A DNA stretch of 59,234 bases from Fimbriimonadales bacterium. GTDB lineage: Bacteria > Armatimonadota > Fimbriimonadia > Fimbriimonadales > GBS-DC. This document shows, one piece after another, positions 43,518 to 51,598 of the stretch. A program made the position numbers and the translations under genes. The notes under the pieces are model-generated. The model saw only the letters and a list, made by a program, of their open reading frames with translations. It was not told where the DNA came from and made no database searches. Where the stretch lies: NCBI GenBank assembly GCA_026003075.1, contig BPGO01000012.1:1-59234 (forward strand), written 5' to 3'. Each line of letters opens with the position of its first letter. Position 1 is the stretch's first letter.

Positions 43518-44591
43518 CTAATCTAACGAGGCGTCGATGCGCACTTCGCGCCCTGTCTCGGATGACTCGTAGATAGCGTCCATAATCGCGTTCAGGTAGA
43601 AGCCATGCTCGCCGGGGATTGGCGCGGGCTTATTGTGGATTACAGCGTCCACAAACGCCTCCACATTCGCCTGATAGGCGTTCACATTCGGCAGGTGCGC
43701 CGGCTCGATATTGTAGAGCGTGCGGTTCTGCTCGGTGGCGATGCGCACAGGACGCTCGCTCATCGGGTCGGCGAACACTCCACCTTTGTCGCCCAGCAGC
43801 AAGGTGTTGAACTCGTCGCGCTCGATGTTGGCGCAGAAACTGGACTCCAGCGTGATCGTCGCGCCGTTCTCGAGGCGAATCAGTCCCACCGCGAAGTCCT
43901 CTACGGTGAACTTGGTGTGGTCCCACTGTCCCATCAGCCCGACGACATCGGGGCGGTTGCCGAACTTCACATAGGTCGCTCCGAACGCTGCCACGGGCTT
44001 GGGATAGCCCATCAACCAGAGCGTTGTGTCGAGAATATGCACACCGATATCGATCAGCGGTCCGCCGCCTTGTTTCTCTTTATCGATAAACACGCCCCAG
44101 CCAGGAATGCCGCGTCGGCGCAGGGCATGGGCACGGGCATAATAAATCTCGCCTAAATTACCCTCTTGAACGATATATTTATGTAGGAACTGCGCCACGC
44201 CTGAGAATCGCCACTGCAACGACACATGGAGCAGCTTGCCCACGCGCCGTGCGGTGCGTACCATCTCACGCGCCTCATGCGCGTTGCGCGCCAGAGGCTT
44301 CTCACAGTGAACATGCTTGCCTGCCTCCAGCGCGGTGATGGTCGCGTCCTTGTGCATAAAGTTGGGCGTCGCCACAACCACGATATGGATATCGTCGCGC
44401 TGCACCATCTCGCGATAATCGGCGTAGACATGAGGAATTTGGAAACGCTCCGCGGCGGTGCGGGCCGCCTCCTCGTTCACATCGGCTACAGCGACCAGTT
44501 GCACCCGGTCCGAAAGCCGTGCGTAGCTGGGCATATGCTGCCCCTGAGCAATACCGCCTGCTCCGATAAAACCAATGCCTATCTTGCTCAA
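43518..44591 (-). CDS. Gfo/Idh/MocA family oxidoreductase
   Basis: 357 residues. N-terminal NAD(P)-binding Rossmann fold (GFIGAGGIAQGQHMP, VAVADVNEEAA), the family EKPLA motif near residue 96, and the C-terminal alpha/beta domain with GGGPLIDIGVHILDTTLWLMG, where the Asp and His are the usual catalytic pair. Cytosolic sugar or inositol dehydrogenases belong here; the exact substrate is unknown. GGAGGAGC precedes the ATG. Single gene, divergent from rnhB. Confidence 0.93.
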   Translation of the reverse strand: MSKIGIGFIGAGGIAQGQHMPSYARLSDRVQLVAVADVNEEAARTAAERFQIPHVYADYREMVQRDDIHIVVVATPNFMHKDATITALEAGKHVHCEKPLARNAHEAREMVRTARRVGKLLHVSLQWRFSGVAQFLHKYIVQEGNLGEIYYARAHALRRRGIPGWGVFIDKEKQGGGPLIDIGVHILDTTLWLMGYPKPVAAFGATYVKFGNRPDVVGLMGQWDHTKFTVEDFAVGLIRLENGATITLESSFCANIERDEFNTLLLGDKGGVFADPMSERPVRIATEQNRTLYNIEPAHLPNVNAYQANVEAFVDAVIHNKPAPIPGEHGFYLNAIMDAIYESSETGREVRIDASLD

Positions 44592-44738
44592 GTTCGTTGC
44601 TCCTCCTTCGTTTCGGTATCTGCAGCGGTCTGGTGAGCCGCTTTACGCCATAACCATACAGGAGTATACCTAACGCCATTTGGCGCCGCGGGGCAGGAGA
44701 GGCGCATTCAGGAGCGAAACCAATCTCATACGGTCGCT

Positions 44739-45308
44739 ATGTGGATTGCAGGCGTCGATGAAGCGGGGCGTGGACCGATTGCTGGCTCGGTGGTGGCGGC
44801 GTGCGTGGTGTTGCCGCCGCAGCACTCCATCGCAGGCATCGCCGACAGTAAGCAACTCAGCGCGGCGCACCGCGAGCGGCTGTGTGCCCAGATTCAGCGC
44901 GAGGCGATTGCGTGGTCTATCGGCATCGCCACCCCACGCGAGGTCGAGCTGCTCAACATCCTGCAAGCGAGCCTGTTGGCGATGCGCCGTGCTGTGCTGA
45001 GCCTGAGCCTAAGCCCCCAGTGCGTGCTGGTCGACGGCAAATTCTGTATCCCAGGCTTGAGTTTGCCGCAACAAGCGGTGGTGGACGGCGACGCGCGCGA
45101 AGAGTGCATCGCGGCTGCCTCTATCGTTGCTAAGGTCGTTCGAGATCGGATGATGACCGAGTTAGACCGTCTCTACCCGCAATACGGCTTCGCGCAACAC
45201 AAAGGCTACCCCACGCCGTTGCATCTGGAGCGATTGCGACGCTACGGCGCGTGCCCAGCGCATCGGCGTACCTATGCGCCTGTAGCCCAGCTGAGGCTAT
45301 TCAAATAA
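44739..45308 (+). CDS. rnhB: ribonuclease HII
   Basis: 189 residues. Removes ribonucleotides from DNA-RNA hybrids. The DEAGRGP motif at residues 7-13 gives the first two catalytic acids, LVDGK gives the third Asp and the IAAASIVAKVVRDRMM segment with YGFAQHKGYPTPLH is typical of RNase HII. The initial Gly-Arg-Gly loop that recognises the 2'-OH is intact. Short 5' leader, no strong ribosome site. Confidence 0.96.
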   Translation: MWIAGVDEAGRGPIAGSVVAACVVLPPQHSIAGIADSKQLSAAHRERLCAQIQREAIAWSIGIATPREVELLNILQASLLAMRRAVLSLSLSPQCVLVDGKFCIPGLSLPQQAVVDGDAREECIAAASIVAKVVRDRMMTELDRLYPQYGFAQHKGYPTPLHLERLRRYGACPAHRRTYAPVAQLRLFK

Positions 45309-45351
45309 CCTTCTAATGCGCCCTTGAGGCGATGCGGCAGACCTGAGCGAC

Positions 45352-46827
45352 CTATTTTGTCACGCCCTCAACCGCCGTGTCGTTGTCGGAGGGGGATGCT
45401 TCGGCGACGCGCGTGGCTAATACCGTACGGATTCGATGCCCCTCAATTGCATGCACTCGCAATACCCAGCCATCCACGCGAATCGTTTCACCCTCAGCGG
45501 GCTGATGCCCCAACTGCCCGAACACATAGCCGCCCAGGGTATCGAACTCTTCCGACTCCAGTGTGACGCCCAACAGTTCGCTGGCGTCATCCAGGTGCAG
45601 TTTCGCGTCGATGAGCAACGAGCCGTCGGGCAGAGTCTCCACCCGCGATTCCGGCTCCACATCGTACTCATCTTGAATTTCGCCGACAATCTCCTCTACA
45701 AGGTCTTCCAATGTGACCAAGCCCGCAGTGCCGCCGTACTCGTCTTGCAGGATGGCTAAATGCGTGCGTTGGCGGCGCATCTCTTGCAACAGTTCCACCA
45801 CCCGCTTACTTTCAGGGACGAAGAAGGCAGGGCGCAGCACCTCATGCAGCGAGAATTTGCCCCCTGTCTCGCAGTAGCGCAGCAGGTCTTTGGCGTGGAT
45901 GATGCCGAGAATGTTATCGAGGCTGCCCTCGTAGATGGGAATGCGCGTGTGTCCTGTGTCGCGGATGAGTTTGATAATCTCTTGCGGGGTAGCGGTTGCA
46001 GGAGCCGCTTTGATGTCTACGCGCGGGGTCATCACTTCGCGAGCAATCGTATCGGTGAACTCGAAGATGGACTGAATCATCTCTTTCTCTTGCTCTTCGA
46101 TAACCCCCTGTTCCTCGCCTGCTTCCACCAACACGCGCAGCTCTTCCTCGCTGACTACCGGTGCGAGACGATGCATCTGGATGCCGAAGAGTTTCAGCAC
46201 CACGCGCGTGGTCAGGTTCACGCCCCAAATAGGGGGAGCAAACAGGCGGTCGAAGAAGACTAAGGGCACGACGGTTGCCAGTGCGATGCGCTCTGCGTGG
46301 GTGATGGCGATGCTGCGGGGAACGGTCTCGCCGAAAATCACATAGGCGAACGCCGTCAAGGAAGCGACGATCACCACGCTCACGCCCTGCATACTCCAGC
46401 CCGTAAGACGCTCCAGAGGTAAGAGAATCTGGTGCAGCGGCTCTGCCAGATTGGTGGCGGCGACCGCCGACGCGAGAAAGCCCAGAAGGTTCAATCCCAC
46501 CTGAATCGTGGACAAGAAACGGGATGGCTCGTTCGTGAACATCATCAGATACGGCGCCAAGCGGTGTTTTTGTTCTGCGAGCATGCGCACCCAGCTGCGA
46601 CGCACAGAGGTCAACGCGGCTTCTGCCATAGAAAAATAGGCATTAAGCAACAGCAGCACCAGCAGCACGACGAAGCTGGCGATGGGCGTGAGACCATTCG
46701 GGGCTGTGTTCGGCGTTGGGGAGTCTGGCTGCCCGTACAACGCCCAAGTTGCGCCGATGAACGCGATGAGAGCAACGATTCCGAATCTCCAGTACGCTTT
46801 GGGGTTCCTACGGTTAGGGTTATCCAT
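45352..46827 (-). CDS. CNNM/HlyC-CorC family membrane protein with CBS domains
   Basis: 491 residues. N-terminal membrane domain (DUF21/CNNM, about 50-240, three to four helices after a first anchor), then two CBS domains (about 255-370; MTPRVDIKAAPA and HTRIPIYEGSLDNILGIIHAKDLL) and a C-terminal CorC_HlyC domain (about 395-480; LLIDAKLHLDDASELLGVTLESEEFDTLGGYV). Family members are Mg2+/Co2+ efflux or transport proteins that sense adenylates through CBS. Start is ATG 46827 with GAGGAGG 12 bases away. Last gene of the ybeY cluster. Confidence 0.9.
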   Translation of the reverse strand: MDNPNRRNPKAYWRFGIVALIAFIGATWALYGQPDSPTPNTAPNGLTPIASFVVLLVLLLLNAYFSMAEAALTSVRRSWVRMLAEQKHRLAPYLMMFTNEPSRFLSTIQVGLNLLGFLASAVAATNLAEPLHQILLPLERLTGWSMQGVSVVIVASLTAFAYVIFGETVPRSIAITHAERIALATVVPLVFFDRLFAPPIWGVNLTTRVVLKLFGIQMHRLAPVVSEEELRVLVEAGEEQGVIEEQEKEMIQSIFEFTDTIAREVMTPRVDIKAAPATATPQEIIKLIRDTGHTRIPIYEGSLDNILGIIHAKDLLRYCETGGKFSLHEVLRPAFFVPESKRVVELLQEMRRQRTHLAILQDEYGGTAGLVTLEDLVEEIVGEIQDEYDVEPESRVETLPDGSLLIDAKLHLDDASELLGVTLESEEFDTLGGYVFGQLGHQPAEGETIRVDGWVLRVHAIEGHRIRTVLATRVAEASPSDNDTAVEGVTK

Positions 46828-46843
46828 AGAGCATGTTTCCTCC

Positions 46844-47656
46844 TCATCGGGGCGTGAGCCAGAAGATGAGCGCACCCAGCCCGACGCCGAGCAGGCTACC
46901 CAGCACCACTTCGCGCCAGCTGTGGATGTTCGCCTCCACGCGGCTTTGGGCAATCAGCGCCGCTAAGAGCAACGCCAGCACTGACGCCAACAAATCGCCC
47001 GACACGACGATTATCGCCAGCGCGAAGAAGAAACCCAGCGCCGCGTGCCCGCTCATCGCGCCCCCATGAAACAGGCGCACTTTGCCCTGTGTGGAAAGCA
47101 CCTTCACTAACGAGACAATCACAAAAATTAAGATGATTCCTATCGTCACTGCCACGGCAAGCGTCGGCTCCGCGCGCTCCATGCGCAGCCGAATCTGCTC
47201 CAGACGCAGGTCGCCCATAAACAGCACCCACGCAACCACAACCGCGTTCAAGGTCGCAACCAGCACCGCCCCCGCCGCGATGTCCTTGGCGAATTTCGCT
47301 TTCGGGTGGTACTCTTCGGTGACGAGATCCACGGTCGCTTCAATCGCGGAGTTGAACATCTCGGCGATTAACACGATGGAGATTGTAAACAGCAGCACGA
47401 GCATCTCGCGTTTGTCGAGGCGGAACAGCAGTCCCATCAGCAACACCAGCACCACGCTAAAGAAGTGAAATCGCATATGGCGCTGTGTGCGCACAACGGC
47501 AACGATCCCTTCCAGTGCGTAGCGGAATCCTTCCAGCGGGTGGCGTCGCTGGGCGGGCGTTTCGAGTTCGTGAGGCTCCGCCTCGCCGTTGTGTGAGAGC
47601 GGTTGTGTTGGCGTTATATGCGCCCGTTCGGGCGGTTCTGCGTCAGGTTTCCTCAT
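46844..47656 (-). CDS. diacylglycerol/undecaprenol kinase fused to a PAP2 phosphatase domain
   Basis: 270 residues. Residues about 40-150 are a DgkA/undecaprenol-kinase domain (RFHFFSVVLVLLMGL, LIAEMFNSAIEATVDLVTEEYHPKAKFAKDIAAGAVL, the family signature). The rest (about 160-270) is PAP2-like: GGAMSGHAALGFF and SRVEANIHSWREVVLGSLLG supply the conserved SGH and SR-x5-H motifs. The two activities are opposite (phosphorylating and dephosphorylating a lipid), so the fusion suggests recycling of undecaprenyl phosphate or its regulation. ATG overlaps ybeY by 14 bases. Confidence 0.87.
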   Translation of the reverse strand: MRKPDAEPPERAHITPTQPLSHNGEAEPHELETPAQRRHPLEGFRYALEGIVAVVRTQRHMRFHFFSVVLVLLMGLLFRLDKREMLVLLFTISIVLIAEMFNSAIEATVDLVTEEYHPKAKFAKDIAAGAVLVATLNAVVVAWVLFMGDLRLEQIRLRMERAEPTLAVAVTIGIILIFVIVSLVKVLSTQGKVRLFHGGAMSGHAALGFFFALAIIVVSGDLLASVLALLLAALIAQSRVEANIHSWREVVLGSLLGVGLGALIFWLTPR

Positions 47657-48221
47657 AGCGTGAGTACCACTCCTCGCAAGCAGCGTAGCCCAAACTTCTG
47701 AGAGCCGATGCGGCGCGAGCGTTCATCGTTGCACGCTCCGCCTCCGTTGCATCATCGTAGCCCATCAGATGTAGTGTACCATGAAGTGCCAGCATGAGCA
47801 ATTCGGTGAGCAAGTCGTGATGGTTCAGCGCCGCCTGACGCCCGGCGGTCTCAAGGGAGATAATGATATCGCCAAGGGGGAGGTTTTCGGGGAAAGCCGT
47901 TGCGCTCTCCGGAAAGGGGGTGGGGTTTTCCCCATACCCAAAACTCAGCACATCCGTCGCCTTGTCCACACCGCGATAGAGGCGATTCATCTCGCGAATC
48001 TCGGCATCCGTTGTGAGATAGACGCAGAGTTCAAGCGCCCCCACACTGGGCTTGGAATAATTTTCGGACTTTACCAGCGCGTTCACGGCTGCTTGCAAGG
48101 CGTGCTCTAACTCGTTTTGCCATGCCTTGCCCCAATGCGACGCCAGAATCGGCTCTAATTCGGAGGCAACCTGCAGAACGACCGAAAGACTATGGGTGGA
48201 CGGCATAGATCGGTTCATCAT
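47643..48221 (-). CDS. ybeY: endoribonuclease YbeY
   Basis: Single-strand RNase needed for 16S rRNA 3' maturation and ribosome quality control. 192 residues from ATG 48221, or 187 from 48206; both overlap the end of the HD gene, and no clear ribosome site decides. The domain signature is present: VYLTTDAEIREMNRLYRGVDKATDVLSF and the metal site HGTLHLMGYDD. The usual zinc ligands are HxxxHxxGYDH; here the third His is Asp. Gene order HD-ybeY-dgkA is conserved across many bacteria. Confidence 0.93.
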   Translation of the reverse strand: MMNRSMPSTHSLSVVLQVASELEPILASHWGKAWQNELEHALQAAVNALVKSENYSKPSVGALELCVYLTTDAEIREMNRLYRGVDKATDVLSFGYGENPTPFPESATAFPENLPLGDIIISLETAGRQAALNHHDLLTELLMLALHGTLHLMGYDDATEAERATMNARAASALRSLGYAACEEWYSRYEET

Positions 48222-49713
48222 GGGCTTTCGTGCCGCCTGGGTACTCTATACGACGATGGCGTGAGGCGACCAGCACGCGCACGAACGCTTCCTCGATGAG
48301 CTTCAAGTCGCGGAAAGTGAGGTTGCATTCGTCCAGCTGCCCGTCTTGACGGCGCATCTCGATGATTTCATGCACGAAGTTCGCCAGCCGTGCGGGGGTT
48401 ACATCGCCCAACACGCGTGAGGCGGCTTCCACGCTGTCTGCCAGCATCACAATCGCTGCCTCCCGCGTTTGGGGTTTCGGTCCCTCGTAGCGGAAATGCT
48501 GTTCCAGCACAGGGTCATGTCCCCCAGTGACCGCCTGATAGTAGAAGTAGGTGATGAGCGTTGTGCCGTGATGCTGGGCGATGATATCGCACACGGCAGT
48601 TGGAAGGCGATGCCGACGGGCGAGTTCCACGCCTTCGCGCACATGCGCGGCGATAATCCGTGCCGAGAGAGTGGGGTTAATCTGCGCGTGCAGGCTGCTG
48701 ATGCCATCTTGGTTCTCGATAAAGAACTCCGGCTTGCTGAGCTTACCGATATCGTGGTAATAACCTGCAACGCGGGCAAGCAACGGGTCGGCGCCGATGG
48801 CGAGCGCGGCCTCTTCCGCCAGATGCCCCACCTGTTGGCTATGGAAATAGGTGCCGGGGGCTTTGTCACGCAACTCGCGGAGCAGGGGTTGCTCCAGCGA
48901 GGCGAGCTCTAATAAGGTCATCGGGGTTGCCAGTCGGAAGGGGCGTTCCAGCAGGCTCAACCCCAGCCAAAAGAGCGCAACGGCGCCCACGCCGCTCCCG
49001 ATGCCCCACAACCCGCTACTAAGCGCGTCCAGCCACCCTGTGGCGTCAGCGAGGCTCCCGCCAAAAGCCGTGAGCGCCAGAGTCCCACTAAGGAGCGCCC
49101 CCGCCCAGAACATATGGGTTCGGCGGCGCATCGGCGCAATCGCCAGAATCGCGCTCCAACCTGCCAAGCTCACTGCGCTGAGCGTCAGTACTGGCAACTT
49201 CAGCGTCGCGGCGATCCCGCCCAGCAAGACTGCAAAAGTAAACAAGGCAAGTAGGGGATGAATCAAGACACTGAGCAGCATACCGCCCGCAATCAGGGGG
49301 GCAAACGCCAGAAAGCCAAGCTCTGCGCTGAGCGTTGCGCCGTGTCCGACCAGCGCCGCAGCACGCACGCCCAGCAGGCTGAAAAACCCAATCAGCAGCG
49401 TGAGTGCAAGCCCCGCCTCGCGTGTGCTATGCGCTATCGGCGAGCGCAACGCAAGCCCAGTGGGGCGTAGCAGTCCCGTCTGATAGAAAAACGCTGTGAG
49501 CAGCCCCACCTGAGCAACCGCTATCAGGATGCGCTCAACGGGTGCGGCGGAGAAAGCGCGCAGGTCGCCATTGAACAGCGCCAGCAATAGCACTGCCAGC
49601 ATCCCCACGCCCATTGGAGCGCGTACAACCGACCCCAAACGCCACCACGCATCTCCTTGCCGGTTGCTGGTACCTCGCGCTCCACGCCGCGTACTCCGAC
49701 CAAGAACGCGCAT
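48190..49713 (-). CDS. 7TM-HD family (PgpH-like) phosphohydrolase
   Basis: 507 residues. Eight or so hydrophobic helices (about 30-265) lead into a cytoplasmic HD domain: THE YFHSQQVGHLAEEAA, GYYHDIGKLSKPEFFIENQ, IIAAHVREG and IIAQHHGT supply the metal-binding His/Asp residues. PgpH hydrolyses c-di-AMP to pApA. The long extracellular domain seen in typical PgpH is missing; here the membrane part begins almost at once. Neighbours rpsU, ybeY and dgkA support the PgpH identity. Start MRVLGR at 49713, 15 bases after rpsU. Confidence 0.82.
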   Translation of the reverse strand: MRVLGRSTRRGARGTSNRQGDAWWRLGSVVRAPMGVGMLAVLLLALFNGDLRAFSAAPVERILIAVAQVGLLTAFFYQTGLLRPTGLALRSPIAHSTREAGLALTLLIGFFSLLGVRAAALVGHGATLSAELGFLAFAPLIAGGMLLSVLIHPLLALFTFAVLLGGIAATLKLPVLTLSAVSLAGWSAILAIAPMRRRTHMFWAGALLSGTLALTAFGGSLADATGWLDALSSGLWGIGSGVGAVALFWLGLSLLERPFRLATPMTLLELASLEQPLLRELRDKAPGTYFHSQQVGHLAEEAALAIGADPLLARVAGYYHDIGKLSKPEFFIENQDGISSLHAQINPTLSARIIAAHVREGVELARRHRLPTAVCDIIAQHHGTTLITYFYYQAVTGGHDPVLEQHFRYEGPKPQTREAAIVMLADSVEAASRVLGDVTPARLANFVHEIIEMRRQDGQLDECNLTFRDLKLIEEAFVRVLVASRHRRIEYPGGTKAHDEPIYAVHP

Positions 49714-49728
49714 CAGCGTCCCAAGAAA

Positions 49729-49896
49729 TCATTTCTTGCGACGTCGCTGCTTCTGACGCCGACGCCGCTCGCTCGGCTTTTCGTAGTGCGTGTGGCGCTT
49801 GTACTCCTGCAAGATGCCGCTCTGTTCCAGCGCCTTTTTAAAGCGCTTGAGAGCATTATCGATCGATTCATTCTGACGAACCTGTATCTGTGCCAA
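49729..49896 (-). CDS. rpsU: 30S ribosomal protein S21
   Basis: 55 residues from TTG 49896, with GGAGG at 49911-49907. Reads LAQIQVRQNESIDNALKRFKK and then ALEQSGILQEYKRHTHYEKPS, ending in a basic Arg/Lys-rich tail, all typical for S21. It assists binding of the 30S subunit to mRNA at start sites. First gene of the pgpH-ybeY-dgkA operon. Confidence 0.95.
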   Translation of the reverse strand: MAQIQVRQNESIDNALKRFKKALEQSGILQEYKRHTHYEKPSERRRRQKQRRRKK

Positions 49897-49940
49897 CGGT
49901 TTTTCGCCTCCTTCGCTATGGCAGATGTGGTTGTTTCAAC

Positions 49941-49968
49941 CTGCATCCACCCTGATGGGCGGATGCAG
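49941..49968. promoter_or_regulatory. hairpin in the rpsU 5' leader
   Basis: CTGCATCC and GGATGCAG (49941-49948 and 49961-49968) pair perfectly around an inner CCC/GGG stem. It lies in the rpsU leader, 45 bases before the start, and may regulate the operon. Confidence 0.5.
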
Positions 49969-50030
49969 CACTGTAGTGGTTTTAAGCAAAATTCGCGCCG
50001 TGCGACCACACTCCTGCCAAGTGCCGCATA

Positions 50031-50060
50031 ATTCTATCGGATTTTACCTTAAAAAGTCAA
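50031..50060 (-). promoter_or_regulatory. rpsU operon promoter
   Basis: On the minus strand TTGACT (50060-50055) and TAGAAT (50036-50031), spacing 18, about 135 bases before rpsU. Confidence 0.6.
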
Positions 50061-50071
50061 GGGGCTGTGCA

Positions 50072-50208
50072 GGTGTTCGAAAATTCCCTTTGCAAGGAAC
50101 AGACACGCCTTGCACGGGGCAGACACGCAGGTCTGCCCCTACAGGGGGCGTCGGATGTAGGGGCGCACCTGTGTGTGCGCCCTGCTATTCTCCGTTTTTT
50201 CGAACACC
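50072..50208. mobile_element. 137-bp palindromic MITE-like element
   Basis: Ends are 12-bp perfect inverted repeats, GGTGTTCGAAAA (50072-50083) and its complement (50197-50208). Inside are nested palindromes: GCAAGG/CCTTGC, GGGGCAGAC/GTCTGCCCC and GGGCGCAC/GTGCGCCC, two of them next to a GTAGGGGC word also seen near 3.70 kb. No coding frame. It borders the amidohydrolase stop and may also end its transcription. Confidence 0.6.
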
Positions 50209-50209
50209 C

Positions 50210-51535
50210 TCAGGGCTGTGGGCGCGTCCGGTACCGCTCGTAGAGCCGAATATGCTTGCTGGTCATCTCGATGGGGCGTCCGCCAATCCAGACTTGAACG
50301 ACTTGCGTGCGGATGTCTAACGGGTCGCCTCGGAGCAACACCAGATTCGCGTCTTTACCGACCTCGATGCTGCCCAGACGGTGCGCCAAGCCCAGAATCT
50401 GTGCGGGGTAGAGCGTAATCGCTTTGATGGCTTCATCGTAGGGCAGCCCGTGCGCCACGGCAGTCGCGACATGATAGGGCAGGTTGCGGGCGTTGCTGGC
50501 GTCGTTGCTGGCGATGCAAAAGCGCACGCCCTTCTCATAGAGCCGCTTGGGCAACACGAACGGCTCATCGTAAGGCTCCGACTCCGCGCTGGGCATGTTG
50601 TGGACGCCCTCCAGAATCACGGGCACTTGCTTCTCGCGTAGCAGGTCGGCGACACGCCACGCTTCCGAACCGCCTACAATCACCAGTCGCAACCGCTGCT
50701 CTTCTGCCCAGCGTATCGCCGCTTGAATACCCAGCGCACTGTTGACGCGCACAAACAGGGGCAACTTCCCCTCCAGAATCGGGATCATCGCCTCGAAGCG
50801 CGGGTCGCGCTCATGCGCCGGGACCCCCTCTTTGCCTGACGCCTGATGCGCACGCAGGTAGCGTCGCGCGTCCTCGAGAAACTCATTAATCGGGCGCATG
50901 CGACTCTCCCAGTCACGGCGACGCGACTCGGCGCTCTGGTTCGGCGCAGACGACGGCGCAGGGAAATTCATAAACAAGCCGATCGGGGTCTTGATGACCA
51001 TCTCTTCCCATGTCCAGCCGTCGAGATTCATCACGCATCCCATACCCGACAGAATCCCGCCGGTCGGCGCGGTGAGCACCGTCGTGGTGCCGTTCACGCG
51101 CGTTACGGGGATTAACTCCGAGTCGGGGTTCAACGCAATCTCGGCGCGGGCATTCGGGTTAAACTGACCCGTCTCGGTGGTATCTATCGTCGCTGCAATC
51201 GAGCCGATTTCGGTCAATCCCAGCGTCGTACAGGCGTCGATATAGCCGGGGTAGAGGTGATTCCCTTTGCCGTCGTAGACCTGTGCCCCACGCGGGATCG
51301 GCACATTTTTCCCGACGGCGGCGATTTTTCCGTCGCGAATCACAACCACAGCGTTCTCGATAGGCGGCGCGGTAATCGGGTGGACCGTCACATTGCGGAT
51401 CGCATACACGCCGCGCGCCCTAACGGGACGCTCCAGCGACGCCTCATAACGGGGCGCGAGCGGCGAAACGCTCTCATCGCCCCACACGCTCACGAACAGA
51501 AGAACCCATAATCCGTAGGCGACCAACCTGCGCAT
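50210..51535 (-). CDS. exported amidohydrolase-like protein with altered metal site
   Basis: 441 residues. A signal peptide (MRRLVAYGLWVLLFVSVWG) then a cyclic-amidohydrolase fold: ENAVVVIRDGKIAAVG, GNHLYPGYIDACTTLG, ending LGSIEVGKDANLVLLRGDPLDIRTQVVQVWIGGRPIE. The family normally has PG-x-D-x-H-x-H just after the N-terminal sheet; here the histidines are replaced by DACTTLG. Further metal His residues are also unclear (VILEGVHNMP and SNDASNARN are candidates). May be a non-hydrolytic or differently liganded member. Start ATG 51535 chosen for the signal peptide; the longer frame is not supported. Confidence 0.78.
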   Translation of the reverse strand: MRRLVAYGLWVLLFVSVWGDESVSPLAPRYEASLERPVRARGVYAIRNVTVHPITAPPIENAVVVIRDGKIAAVGKNVPIPRGAQVYDGKGNHLYPGYIDACTTLGLTEIGSIAATIDTTETGQFNPNARAEIALNPDSELIPVTRVNGTTTVLTAPTGGILSGMGCVMNLDGWTWEEMVIKTPIGLFMNFPAPSSAPNQSAESRRRDWESRMRPINEFLEDARRYLRAHQASGKEGVPAHERDPRFEAMIPILEGKLPLFVRVNSALGIQAAIRWAEEQRLRLVIVGGSEAWRVADLLREKQVPVILEGVHNMPSAESEPYDEPFVLPKRLYEKGVRFCIASNDASNARNLPYHVATAVAHGLPYDEAIKAITLYPAQILGLAHRLGSIEVGKDANLVLLRGDPLDIRTQVVQVWIGGRPIEMTSKHIRLYERYRTRPQP

Positions 51536-51598
51536 AGCGCCTCTATTCACTACCGCCTGCGCCGTTCCTGCTATGTGCAAGGTATACTTTGCCCCGAT

